NCBI GenBank assembly: GCA_963701065.1
Contig: OY969558.1
Coordinates: 124,001 to 188,000 of the forward strand
DNA: 64,000 bases
Origin: Aquirickettsiella gammari
GTDB lineage: Bacteria; Pseudomonadota; Gammaproteobacteria; Diplorickettsiales; Diplorickettsiaceae
Direction of reading: 5' to 3'
Below are positions 27,303 to 35,785 of the stretch, in pieces. The notes under the pieces were generated by a model. It saw only the letters and a program-made list of their open reading frames with translations, was not told where the DNA came from and searched no databases. Position 1 is the first letter of the stretch, and the number at the start of each line of letters is the position of its first letter. The position numbers and the translations under genes are program-made.

Positions 27303-27962
27303 TTATTGTTTATCGGAATAACCTTCTTCTTCTTCTAATAAACCGTAGCGTAGTGCTAAATGGGTTAATTCGACATCATTATGCACACCTAATTTTTCAT
27401 ACAGGCGATAACGATAGGTATTCACAGTTTTCGGACTCAAGCAAAGCTTTTTGGCGATTCCATTAACTTTAGTCCCATGGGTTACCATGTACATCACTTG
27501 TAATTCTCGTTCTGATAGCTGCGCAAAAGGCGATTTAGAGGCGTCAGAAACCTGGCGTAAAGCCATTTTTTGCGCAATCTCTAAGGTGATATAAATTTGA
27601 CCCGTCACTACCTTACGGATAGCGGTAATTAACTCTTCCGCATTGGTATTTTTAGTAATATAACCCGCCGCTCCGGCGCGCACCAAGCGATCCGGAAAAG
27701 GACCTTCGCTACAGACAGTCACAACGATAATTTTAAGCTTGGGATTAACACGAATCAGTCGACGAGTTGCATCCAAACCACCTATCCCCGGCATTTTAAG
27801 GTCCATTAAAACCACGTCGGGCTTGGTTTCCTTGACCAAATTGATAGCAGCTTCGCCACTTTCTGCTTCACCGATAACATTAATATCGCGAACATCTTCT
27901 AATAAGCGCTTCATGCCTAAACGTACTAAGGCATGATCATCAACGATAACGACGTTAATCAT
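27303..27962 (-). CDS. gacA: LuxR-type response regulator, GacA/UvrY/LetA family
   Basis: This is a two-component DNA-binding regulator. The 219 residues carry a receiver domain (D8, D9, phospho-acceptor D54 in VVLMDLKMPG, K in GYITKNTN) and a C-terminal LuxR helix-turn-helix (about 150-210, LSERELQVMYMVTHGTKVNG, KLCLSPKTVNTYRYRLYEKL). The IKE/IRKVVTGQIYI linker and position ahead of uvrC identify it as the GacA/UvrY orthologue. In Legionella and relatives this system (LetA) switches to the transmissive phase through small RNAs. No partner kinase lies in the window. Confidence 0.93.
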   Translation of the reverse strand: MINVVIVDDHALVRLGMKRLLEDVRDINVIGEAESGEAAINLVKETKPDVVLMDLKMPGIGGLDATRRLIRVNPKLKIIVVTVCSEGPFPDRLVRAGAAGYITKNTNAEELITAIRKVVTGQIYITLEIAQKMALRQVSDASKSPFAQLSERELQVMYMVTHGTKVNGIAKKLCLSPKTVNTYRYRLYEKLGVHNDVELTHLALRYGLLEEEEGYSDKQ

Positions 27963-27996
27963 GGAACGCCAACTCCTCTTGTCAATTGCATTTTTT

Positions 27997-28086
27997 TGGC
28001 GGAGGGGCAGGGATTCGAACCCTGGAAGGAGTTGCCCCCTTAACGGTTTTCAAGACCGTCGCTTTCAACCGCTCAGCCACCCCTCC
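27997..28086 (-). tRNA. tRNA-Ser (UGA)
   Basis: The 90-base class II tRNA has acceptor GGAGGGG pairing with CCCCTCC, discriminator G and an encoded CCA. The anticodon loop CTTGAAA gives TGA. A G/C-rich variable arm is present. Confidence 0.96.
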
Positions 28087-28269
28087 TACTCAACCTATAG
28101 ATATCACTCTTGCGAGCAAAGTATGTACTGCTAAATTTTATACATCCAAATACCCTGGCTATACTAGCATAAAGTCTATTAGGATGTAGAGTATAAACAA
28201 ACGAGCTAAAAACTGAACTAAAATTACCGTTATGAATCGTTTATCGGTTCTACCCACTCATAGCTTGCG

Positions 28270-28737
28270 CTAAACCGAATGCCGTTTTTGTTTAAAAAAT
28301 TGCTGTAAACGCTCGGCACAACGATCAGCTAATATTCCATCGGTAAAATCGAAAGAATGGTTGAGACCTTTGAGCGATAAAAGATGAAACAGGCTCACTA
28401 CAGCACCCAGCCGATTATCGTAGGCGCCGAAAACAAGCCGTTTAATTCTAGCTTGAATCATGGCACCGACGCACATCAAACAAGGCTCAAGGGTAACGTA
28501 TAAGGTAGCCCCTAATAAACGATGATTATTGCTTTGTTTAGCTGCCTGCTTTAGTACTCTCATTTCAGCGTGGGCAGTCGGATCGCATTTTGCAATGGTT
28601 TGATTATAGGCGGTGCTGATTAACTGCTTGTCCATCACAACAACAGCGCCTACCGGTACCTCGCCTGATTTTTCTGCATCATCCGCACAGATTAAGGCTT
28701 GCTGCATGTAATAAATATCCGTCTCAAGTTGGCTCAT
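28270..28737 (-). CDS. tadA: tRNA-specific adenosine deaminase
   Basis: TadA converts A34 to inosine in tRNA-Arg(ACG) and is essential in most bacteria. The 155 residues hold the zinc-dependent deaminase signature: H56-A-E58 (PTAHAEM) with E58 the proton shuttle, and P-C86-x2-C89 (EPCLMCVGAM) completing the zinc site. GEVPVGAVVV and the C-terminal helix ERLQQFFKQK are typical. I take the ATG at 28737; a GTG immediately upstream would add only one residue. A hairpin terminator from the preceding gene lies just upstream. Confidence 0.95.
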   Translation of the reverse strand: MSQLETDIYYMQQALICADDAEKSGEVPVGAVVVMDKQLISTAYNQTIAKCDPTAHAEMRVLKQAAKQSNNHRLLGATLYVTLEPCLMCVGAMIQARIKRLVFGAYDNRLGAVVSLFHLLSLKGLNHSFDFTDGILADRCAERLQQFFKQKRHSV

Positions 28738-28773
28738 CACGGAATCGACTTGACTAATAATCTTTTTTATACT

Positions 28774-28800
28774 AAATCCCGCGGTTTTAGCGCGGGATTT
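28774..28800 (-). terminator. Strong hairpin after the Cys/His-tailed membrane protein gene
   Basis: AAATCCCGCG pairs with CGCGGGATTT around a seven-base loop, a ten-pair perfect stem. It lies between the stop of the gene at 28853 and the tadA start. The following minus-strand sequence has only a short U-run, so termination may be incomplete. Confidence 0.7.
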
Positions 28801-28852
28801 CCTTTGATGACACTTAACTTACGCTTCAACATCACAAGCAAAAGCTCAGCTA

Positions 28853-29092
28853 CTATTTTTTACCGTTACACATCTGGCAATGATCACAGCCACAGTGACA
28901 GGATTTTTTACCCATTTTGGGACAACACAAATATTTAATCAAGGCACCTACCGCTAAAATGGGCAGCATGATATCAAAGAAGCGGGAAACCATCACGATG
29001 TAATCAACAGAGTCTGGTCTGGCAAGACTCGCGGCAATCGCCATGATAACCGCAATAATAATAACTACGGCTGGGAAGAATTTACGACACAT
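28853..29092 (-). CDS. Small membrane protein with a Cys/His-rich cytoplasmic tail
   Basis: The 79 residues have two hydrophobic helices (FFPAVVIIIAVIMAIAASLA and MLPILAVGALIKYL). A tail of about 25 residues follows, with seven cysteines and two histidines (YLCCPKMGKKSCHCGCDHCQ, then MCNGKK). The tail resembles a metal-binding knuckle, but I recognise no family. The ATG has AAGGAGA eight bases upstream. It stands between rlmB and tadA and is not part of the usual neighbourhood of either. A metal-sensing or metal-storage role is possible but unproven. Confidence 0.7.
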   Translation of the reverse strand: MCRKFFPAVVIIIAVIMAIAASLARPDSVDYIVMVSRFFDIMLPILAVGALIKYLCCPKMGKKSCHCGCDHCQMCNGKK

Positions 29093-29209
29093 AGCAAAGA
29101 TCTCCTTGCAGTTTTAAATAGATTTTAGGCCTCTGAACGCTGAGATGGACACGGTTGTATATTTTATTTCACCGTCGCATTGCGTAGCAAATACTATCAT
29201 AGTTGGATT

Positions 29210-29989
29210 TTATTGTCTTTGCCTAAGCGCTTCGAATAAACAGATACCGGCGGCCACTGAAACATTCAAGCTGCTTACGCTGCCTTGCATCGGAATGGCC
29301 ATCAATCCATCACACAGCTCCTTGGTCAAACGGCGCAAACCTTTACCTTCTGCACCTAATACTAAACCCAGTGGCCCAGTTAATGAGGTATTATAGAGGC
29401 ATTGTGTGGCAGATGCATCCAAACCATACAGCCAAACCCCGGCCTTTTTTAATTGACGCAAAGTATTGGCCAAATTAGTCACGGTAATCAACGGCGTTAT
29501 TTCAGCCGCCCCAGCGGCTACTTTTCGTACAATCGGCGTCATTCCCGCCGCACGATCCTGCGTAATCACCACCGCATCCACACCCGCTGCATTGGCAGAA
29601 CGTAAACAAGCGCCTAGATTATGCGGATCTTGAACCTCATCTAATAATAATAAAAAAGCCGCTTTGTTTGTCTCTATCGATCCGGTTACAGCGAATTGTT
29701 TTTTAGCCAGCAACTTTAATAAATCGTGCTCGCCAAGTTGAGCCGAAATTTTTACTTCCGCCAATAAACCTTGGTGAGGGGCATAATCTGACCATTGATC
29801 GCAGTTAATTTTTGCGATACTCAAGACGGGAATTTGATGATATTCGGCCAGCTCAATAATATCCTGTATCCGTTTATCCTCGCGACCTTTTTGTCGATAA
29901 AGTTGCAATACACGCTCAGGATGCTTTTTTAACAGCGCCTCAACGGCATGAAAGCCAAAAATAAACTCTTTTTTAACTGAATGACGCAT
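29210..29989 (-). CDS. rlmB: 23S rRNA (guanosine-2251-2'-O)-methyltransferase
   Basis: RlmB methylates the ribose of G2251 in the P-loop of 23S rRNA. The 259 residues have the N-terminal SpoU substrate-binding domain (FGFHAVEALLKKHPERVLQL) and the C-terminal trefoil-knot SPOUT domain. Motif 1 is DPHNLGACLRSANAAG, motif 2 GLVLGAEGKGL and motif 3 IPMQGSVSSLNVSVAAGI. It starts at the ATG at 29989. In E. coli rlmB follows rnr directly; here a plus-strand gene separates them. Confidence 0.96.
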   Translation of the reverse strand: MRHSVKKEFIFGFHAVEALLKKHPERVLQLYRQKGREDKRIQDIIELAEYHQIPVLSIAKINCDQWSDYAPHQGLLAEVKISAQLGEHDLLKLLAKKQFAVTGSIETNKAAFLLLLDEVQDPHNLGACLRSANAAGVDAVVITQDRAAGMTPIVRKVAAGAAEITPLITVTNLANTLRQLKKAGVWLYGLDASATQCLYNTSLTGPLGLVLGAEGKGLRRLTKELCDGLMAIPMQGSVSSLNVSVAAGICLFEALRQRQ

Positions 29990-30043
29990 GGTAAAATAGA
30001 ACAGCGAAGATTAACCGACCCACACTTTAGCATAAGGACCTGC

Positions 30044-31135
30044 GTGCCGACACCTCATTGCTTAAAACTACAAATCAATCCCGAATGCTTGAGCTTTTTA
30101 AAGAGCTACAAGAGACCTTTATCTGAACGACAAGAAATTTTTAAGGCGAAGGTGGAAGAGATCTATCACCAACTGTCTGAACTAAAAATGCAAGCTCCTT
30201 CTGAATTTAGTAAAGCGAATGAAGCAGAAATTGCTCGAGGCACTTTCTATGCCTTAACGCGATCTTTAGAAGAAAAATTTTCCAGTAAGAGAAGCATTTA
30301 TTTAGCCGATCTAGAATCTTGTCTTAAAGAAGAATTTAACATTGAAGATGAGCCGACAAATTTTATCATTCGCTGCTTGGTAGAACCGATTGGACTTCCT
30401 TTATCATTACCCATACTAGCAATTTTGATGCTAACGGAACATTATAGTTGCAGCAATGAGAGCGGAGAACTTGAATCAACATTTAAATATGTACTAAAAG
30501 CAGAACCTTGCTCAAGCGAATCGGTGCAAAACGATAAGGCTATTTTTTTTAACATGACCCTTCCCATAAAAGAAATAGCCTTTGACAAAATAATTCGTAT
30601 CGGGACCGCTCGCATTCACTTTACTATTAGCCCTAAAAAGCAAGTAAAACTCGGCCCTATTGACGTGATATTAAATTTTATCGATGAAACAAAATCCGCA
30701 CAGTACCAATCCACATTGGCTAAAAATTTTAACGGTTGGCTGTTACACCAAAACGAACTCGAAAAAATTATCTCAACCCCTTCGCATATAACAGACTTAT
30801 GGCTTGTCCCTGTGTTGAACTTAGTGGGTTTAATCGTCACGATTACGCTCATTACTTTATACCTAATGCCGATTATGCCTTTGTTGTTTCCTCCAATTGC
30901 TTTAATGATAGGTCTATTGTTAGCAAGTTTTATCAACATAGGGTGTTATATAAGTGCAAAAAACAGCCCAGAGAAGATAAAACGACCCATTTATTTATTT
31001 AATCGAACCAAATCGCCCAGCCAGTCCAACTTGTTCGGAAATATGCAAACAACTTCTTTTTTCGACCCTTCAAATGAATTGAATCCTAGCAGCAGCTCAT
31101 CACAGTCGCTCAAAATGCCGCGCACAAGCCGATAA
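30044..31135 (+). CDS. Unrecognised protein with two C-terminal membrane helices
   Basis: The 363 residues start at the GTG at 30044, with AAGGA five bases upstream. An earlier in-frame start at 29981 would overlap the rlmB start and has no ribosome site. The first ~270 residues are mixed helix/strand with no signal peptide, and include VEPIGLPLSLPILAILM, which could be a further hydrophobic segment. Two transmembrane helices follow (VPVLNLVGLIVTITLITLYL and LLFPPIALMIGLLLASFINI). The tail is Ser/Pro/Asn-rich (ELNPSSSSSQSLKMPRTS). I do not recognise it. It interrupts the rnr-rlmB pair on the opposite strand, so it is an insertion relative to the usual order. An exported effector or membrane protein is possible. 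Confidence 0.7.
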   Translation: MPTPHCLKLQINPECLSFLKSYKRPLSERQEIFKAKVEEIYHQLSELKMQAPSEFSKANEAEIARGTFYALTRSLEEKFSSKRSIYLADLESCLKEEFNIEDEPTNFIIRCLVEPIGLPLSLPILAILMLTEHYSCSNESGELESTFKYVLKAEPCSSESVQNDKAIFFNMTLPIKEIAFDKIIRIGTARIHFTISPKKQVKLGPIDVILNFIDETKSAQYQSTLAKNFNGWLLHQNELEKIISTPSHITDLWLVPVLNLVGLIVTITLITLYLMPIMPLLFPPIALMIGLLLASFINIGCYISAKNSPEKIKRPIYLFNRTKSPSQSNLFGNMQTTSFFDPSNELNPSSSSSQSLKMPRTSR

Positions 31136-31157
31136 GACGCGACGGCTATTTTCTTTT
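31127..31157 (+). terminator. Terminator of the plus-strand gene, inside the rnr 3' end
   Basis: AGCCG pairs with CGGCT around an 11-base loop and is followed by ATTTTCTTTT. The stem is short. It overlaps the stop of the plus-strand gene and the last codons of rnr. Confidence 0.5.
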
Positions 31158-33368
31158 GTTACGTTTTTTAGTTTCATGTGGAGCGCTTTTTGCCGCTGGC
31201 TCGATAAGTTCAAAATCAATCTTGCGCTGATCCAGATCAACCCGACCGACTCTCACGGGTAATCGATCGCCTAAACGATAAACAATCCCGGTACGTTCTC
31301 CTTGTAAACAATGTCGATTCGCATCAAACTGATAATAATCATTATGTAAAGCGGTCACGTGCACCAAACCTTCGACATAAATATTTCGCAACTCAACAAA
31401 CAAACCAAAACCCGTCACATTGGTAATAATACCATCAAACACTTCGCCAACCCTGTCGCGCATGTATTCACATTTCAACCAATCTAATACCTCTCGAGTC
31501 GCTTCATCGGCACGTCTTTCAGTGCTGGAACAATGTTCACCCAAACGATGAATACTCGCCCTATCATAGAAAAAATCCTTGGCTTTACGTTTCGCTAGTA
31601 CATGTCGGATAGCGCGGTGAACTAATAAATCCGGATAACGACGAATCGGTGAAGTAAAATGGGTATATGCATCGAAGGCTAATCCAAAATGACCAATATT
31701 TTCAGGGCTATAAATGGCTTGACTGAGTGAACGCAACATAACCGTTTGAATAAGATGCGCATCGGGTCGGTGGCTAATTAATTTTAATAAAGTGGAATAG
31801 TCTTCTGTGCTAACTACTTTTTTACCGGGAAAACGCAAGCCCAGTTCCGCTAAAAAGGCTTTTAAATCGGCTAATTTCTCTTCAGCCGGCGCGGCATGGA
31901 CACGAAATAAAGTCGGTATTTTGGCTTTCAGTAGAAAACGTGCCGCCGATACATTGGCTAATAACATACACTCTTCAATGATTCGATGTGCAACGGTTCG
32001 CTCGCTGGGGATGATCTGTTTAATTTTACGATCGGGCCCAAAAATAACCTGCGTTTCGGTGCTTTCAAAATCAATCGCGCCCCTTGCTTCACGGTTCTGG
32101 CGTAACAATTGATACAAGGCATGCAAATTTTGCAAATGCGGTAATAAAGTTTTATAAGCGCTAGGACATTTTTGCCTCTCTAACCAAGCCGCCACTTCGT
32201 TGTAAATCAATCGGGCCCTCGAATGGATCAGTGCGGGATAAAATTGGAACCGCTTCAATTCCCCTTTATTTGAAATCAACATATCGCACACCATACAGTG
32301 GCGATTGACGTTTGGTTTTAACGAACAAAGCTCATTGGAAAGAATTTCCGGCAGCATCGGTAAGACACTGTTTGGAAAGTAGACAGAATTACCACGTGCT
32401 TGTGCTTCTTTATCGAGCTCACTCTGCGGATTGATATAATGACTCACATCGGCAATAGCCACCACTAAACGCCATTGTTTTTTTTCTCGCTCGCAATAGA
32501 CCGCATCATCAAAATCCTTGGCATCGGCACCGTCGATGGTCACAAAAGCAAGCGATTGCAAATCAACCCGGTCCGCTTGTTCATCCTGGGGTAAAACACC
32601 GGCTTGCAAGGCCGCTATTTCTTCCTGCACAGAATCGGGCCAAACATGGGGTAGATTATAATTACGAATCGCTACCTCTATTTCCAGCCCCGGCGCCATA
32701 TGTTCGCCTAAGATTTCAGTAATCCTGCCGATGGCTTGTTTGCGAAAACTAGGATAACTGGTAATCTCAACAACCACTATCTGGCCCGATTTAGCGGCGC
32801 TTTGATCATCTACACCGACTAAAATATCTTGGCTAATGCGGTTATTGGAAGGAACGACAAAGGCCACTCCCTTTTCGGTAAAAAAACGTCCCACCAATGA
32901 GGGGGTATTGCGCTCTAATACTTCAGCTATCACCCCTTCACGACGATTCCGTCTATCGGTTCCTATAACGCGTGCCAAAACACGGTCGCCATGAAAAACC
33001 AATTGCATTTGACGAGCACTTAAATAGAGATCATCACTACCATCATCCGGAACCAGGAAACCAAATCCATCACGATGACCAATAATGCGTCCTCGCAGCA
33101 GATTCATTTTATCCGGCAAACCATAGCCTTCACGACGTGTTAAAACAATTTGACCATCTCGCTCCATCGCACGGAGACGACGACGTAAGGCCTCTTGTTG
33201 TTCCGGATCACTTAAACCCAAACACTGCGTGAGCTCTTCACGCTTGATAAGATGACCACATTTTTTTAGATAATCTAAAATATATTCCCGGCTGGGAATC
33301 GGATTAGGGTACTTTCCAGCCTCGCGCGCTGCATGAGGATCAAGCACTGATTTAGATTTTCTCGCCAT
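31146..33368 (-). CDS. rnr: Ribonuclease R
   Basis: RNase R is a 3'-5' exoribonuclease that degrades structured RNA and takes part in rRNA quality control and trans-translation. From the ATG at 33368 it has 740 residues. Domains in order: an N-terminal winged-helix-like segment (REYILDYLKKCGHLIKREEL), cold-shock OB folds (GRIIGHRDGFGFLVPDDGSD), the catalytic RNB domain (about 260-590) with ITIDGADAKDFDDAVYCE supplying the metal-binding aspartates and HFTSPIRRYPDLLVHR, an S1 domain (GEVFDGIITNVTGFGLFVEL), and a short basic tail ETKKRNKRK. A start at 33377 adds three residues. It lies 27 bases after rsmE on the same strand. Confidence 0.97.
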   Translation of the reverse strand: MARKSKSVLDPHAAREAGKYPNPIPSREYILDYLKKCGHLIKREELTQCLGLSDPEQQEALRRRLRAMERDGQIVLTRREGYGLPDKMNLLRGRIIGHRDGFGFLVPDDGSDDLYLSARQMQLVFHGDRVLARVIGTDRRNRREGVIAEVLERNTPSLVGRFFTEKGVAFVVPSNNRISQDILVGVDDQSAAKSGQIVVVEITSYPSFRKQAIGRITEILGEHMAPGLEIEVAIRNYNLPHVWPDSVQEEIAALQAGVLPQDEQADRVDLQSLAFVTIDGADAKDFDDAVYCEREKKQWRLVVAIADVSHYINPQSELDKEAQARGNSVYFPNSVLPMLPEILSNELCSLKPNVNRHCMVCDMLISNKGELKRFQFYPALIHSRARLIYNEVAAWLERQKCPSAYKTLLPHLQNLHALYQLLRQNREARGAIDFESTETQVIFGPDRKIKQIIPSERTVAHRIIEECMLLANVSAARFLLKAKIPTLFRVHAAPAEEKLADLKAFLAELGLRFPGKKVVSTEDYSTLLKLISHRPDAHLIQTVMLRSLSQAIYSPENIGHFGLAFDAYTHFTSPIRRYPDLLVHRAIRHVLAKRKAKDFFYDRASIHRLGEHCSSTERRADEATREVLDWLKCEYMRDRVGEVFDGIITNVTGFGLFVELRNIYVEGLVHVTALHNDYYQFDANRHCLQGERTGIVYRLGDRLPVRVGRVDLDQRKIDFELIEPAAKSAPHETKKRNKRK

Positions 33369-33395
33369 AGTTACCACTCATTAAATGACTTCATC

Positions 33396-34139
33396 CTAAA
33401 CTATATTTCTCGCTATGTCGCCCAGTAGACTTTGCAACAGACTAAGCGCCACCAAACCCGCCGTTTCGGTTCTTAAGATCCGCGGCCCTAGGCGCAAAGG
33501 ACAATAACCTGCCGCTATGGCTAATTTCGCTTCATTTTCTGACCAACCGCCTTCAGGACCTACCAATACCACCACACTTTGACAGTGCGATGACGCTAAA
33601 TGATTATCTTGCCTCGCTTGCGGCAATAAAATAAGTCGTTTATCCGCTTTTAGTGCGCTTAATCCCATATCAAAGGTCATGGGATTTTCTAGCGCCGCAA
33701 GGCGCGTTCGGCCCGATTGTTCACAAGCGGCCAATATCACACCTTGCCAATGTAAATAACGCTTCTTCCACCGCTCTGGTGATAACTTAAGTGTGCTGTG
33801 CGCTGTGATTAAGGGGACTAATCGAGTCACACCTAACTCGACAGCTTTTTGCAAAACATAATCCATTTTATCCGATCGAAGTACCGCCTGCGCTAAAATG
33901 ATATCTAAAGGTGATTCTCGTTCAACCGCCTCATAGTGACCCAGTTTTGCCGAGACAGTTTGTTTATTTTGCGCCACAATTTTAGCGTTAAATTCTCCAC
34001 CGGTGCCATTAAATACAATGAAATCATCCCCAACTTGCAGACGTAATACCCGAACTAAATGCGCCGTCGCTGGTTTGGATAAGCTTATAATTTGTCCACA
34101 CCTTAATGCTTGTGGTTGATAGATACGAGTTAGACGCAT
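33396..34139 (-). CDS. rsmE: 16S rRNA (uracil-1498-N3)-methyltransferase
   Basis: RsmE methylates U1498 of 16S rRNA in the assembled 30S subunit. The 247 residues have an N-terminal PUA-like domain (HLVRVLRLQVGDDFIVFNGT) and a SPOUT knot. The knot motifs are LGVTRLVPLITAHS, ILAACEQSGRTRL, VVLVGPEGGWSENE and LRLGPRILRTETAGLVALSLLQ. The ATG opens MRLTRIY. It is divergent from lolB and probably co-transcribed with rnr. Confidence 0.96.
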   Translation of the reverse strand: MRLTRIYQPQALRCGQIISLSKPATAHLVRVLRLQVGDDFIVFNGTGGEFNAKIVAQNKQTVSAKLGHYEAVERESPLDIILAQAVLRSDKMDYVLQKAVELGVTRLVPLITAHSTLKLSPERWKKRYLHWQGVILAACEQSGRTRLAALENPMTFDMGLSALKADKRLILLPQARQDNHLASSHCQSVVVLVGPEGGWSENEAKLAIAAGYCPLRLGPRILRTETAGLVALSLLQSLLGDIARNIV

Positions 34140-34188
34140 AGAATGCTCAAATGACCTCGACTTATAGTTTACTCATAAAATTTTGGTG

Positions 34189-34800
34189 ATGAAAAAAATT
34201 AGCCTGATTATTGTAAGCGTTTTACTAGCTGGCTGTGCTAGCTTTAACTGGCAAGCCCCATCGCGCGCTCAAGCTAAAACAATCAACCACTATCTTCCTT
34301 GGGAAAAGCGTAAAGCGCAACTTAATAACTTACAAAATTGGCAAGCCCGTGGCAATCTGGCCGCCCGTACCACAAACCAGCAGGGTGTTAACGCGTCATT
34401 TAGTTGGCAACAACACTATCATTGTTACCAACTCATTTTCTTTGGACCTTTAGGGTCACAAAGCGCCGTACTGACCGGCAACTCCGAGCGTGTTTGTTTG
34501 ACCACGCATCGACAAACCTATACCGCACAAGATCCTGAATCTTTATTAGCCGACCAATTAGGTCTACGCTTACCGATTTCGCAACTTTATTATTGGTTAC
34601 GTGGTTTACCGGCACCACAATCACGTTATACCACTAACTTAGATGCCTATAACCATTTACTCAAGTTACGACAATCTGGTTGGCAAGTTAACTATACTCA
34701 TTATAGCAATAGTGGCGTGATCGATTTACCCGATCGTCTTGAAATTTCTAATGAAAAATGGCAAGTGCGCATTGCCATTTCTCATTGGGATCTGCATTAA
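34189..34800 (+). CDS. lolB: Outer-membrane lipoprotein receptor LolB
   Basis: LolB takes lipoproteins from the periplasmic carrier LolA and inserts them in the outer membrane. From the ATG at 34189 the protein has 203 residues. A lipoprotein signal ends in the lipobox LLAGC with the acylated Cys at residue 16; Ala at +2 fits outer-membrane sorting. The conserved NWQARGNLAARTTNQQG and FGPLGSQSAVLTG, then LPISQLYYWLRGLPAP, are typical LolB. Its stop is six bases ahead of ispE, and lolB-ispE-prs is the usual gammaproteobacterial order. Confidence 0.95.
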   Translation: MKKISLIIVSVLLAGCASFNWQAPSRAQAKTINHYLPWEKRKAQLNNLQNWQARGNLAARTTNQQGVNASFSWQQHYHCYQLIFFGPLGSQSAVLTGNSERVCLTTHRQTYTAQDPESLLADQLGLRLPISQLYYWLRGLPAPQSRYTTNLDAYNHLLKLRQSGWQVNYTHYSNSGVIDLPDRLEISNEKWQVRIAISHWDLH

Positions 34801-34805
34801 TTAAA

Positions 34806-35684
34806 ATGCGTAGTTGGCCAGCTCCCGCTAAATTAAATCTTTTTTTGCACCTAACCGGACGCAGATCAGACGGCTATCATGAACTACAAACTGTTTTTCA
34901 ATTAATCGATTACGGCGATGAATTAAGTTTTACCCCGCGAAAAGATCCACAGATTAATTGTACCTGTCTTTCATTATTTAACCCTATCACAGCGGCCATT
35001 ATTCCCGATGCAGACAACCTCGCCATTAAAGCCGCGCGATTATTACAAGCTAAGCTTAAAAACGCACCGGGTGTCGATATACTAATCAAGAAACGTATTC
35101 CCATCGGCAGTGGTTTAGGTGGTGGTAGTTCCAATGCCGCCACCACCCTACTGGTTTTAAATCATTTATGGAATATCCATCTTAGCTTGGACGAGTTACT
35201 TAGCTTAGGTGCGACACTGGGCGCTGACGTGCCTTTATTTGTCAAAGGCGAAACCAGTTGGGCGGAAGGAATTGGCGAACAATTACAAACGATTCGTTTA
35301 ACGCAAAAATGGTTTGTGCTACTGATTCCACCTCTTTCTATTTCCACGGAAAAACTTTTTTCACATCCCCGATTGACATACAACACGGCAGCCATCAAAA
35401 TACAGACCTTTTTAAGCGGATCATTAGACACGCATAATGATTTTGAAAATATTCTTCGGCAGGACTATCCCATGATGGCAGAAGCCTTAGACTTTTTAAA
35501 TCATTTTGCTCCCGCTCGCTTATCAGGGACTGGCGCTTGTGTTTTTGCAACACTCAATAGCAAAGCAGAAGCAGAAGCGCTATTAGAAAAAATAAAAGCG
35601 CCCTATCGGGGCTTTTTGAGTAAAGGCTTAACCACATCGCCTTTACGACAGATAATGAATAATTGGGGTGTCGCCAAGTGGTAA
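34806..35684 (+). CDS. ispE: 4-diphosphocytidyl-2-C-methyl-D-erythritol kinase
   Basis: IspE phosphorylates CDP-methylerythritol in the MEP route to isoprenoids. From the ATG at 34806 it has 292 residues beginning MRSWPAPAKLNLFLHLTGRR with the conserved P-A-K-L-N. An in-frame ATG at 34758 would lie inside lolB. The GHMP kinase ATP loop IPIGSGLGGGSSNAA is at 98-112, ADVPLFVKG follows, and LSGTGACVFA is the third motif. The last seven codons, including the stop, run into the tRNA-Gln gene on the same strand, so the C-terminus MNNWGVAKW is partly encoded by tRNA sequence. Confidence 0.96.
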   Translation: MRSWPAPAKLNLFLHLTGRRSDGYHELQTVFQLIDYGDELSFTPRKDPQINCTCLSLFNPITAAIIPDADNLAIKAARLLQAKLKNAPGVDILIKKRIPIGSGLGGGSSNAATTLLVLNHLWNIHLSLDELLSLGATLGADVPLFVKGETSWAEGIGEQLQTIRLTQKWFVLLIPPLSISTEKLFSHPRLTYNTAAIKIQTFLSGSLDTHNDFENILRQDYPMMAEALDFLNHFAPARLSGTGACVFATLNSKAEAEALLEKIKAPYRGFLSKGLTTSPLRQIMNNWGVAKW

Positions 35685-35738
35685 GGCACCGGGTTTTGAT
35701 CTCGGCATTCCTAGGTTCGAATCCTAGCACCCCAGCCA
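35664..35738 (+). tRNA. tRNA-Gln (UUG)
   Basis: The 75-base tRNA has acceptor TGGGGTG pairing with CACCCCA, anticodon TTG within the loop GTTTTGATC, T arm CTAGGTTCGAATCCTAG and an encoded CCA. Its first 21 bases overlap the 3' end of ispE. prs follows about 50 bases later. tRNA-Gln between ispE and prs is a recurring gammaproteobacterial arrangement. Confidence 0.96.
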
Positions 35739-35785
35739 ATACGATATCCATTGACCCTTTTTATTTAACACAATGAGGTTGCTCT

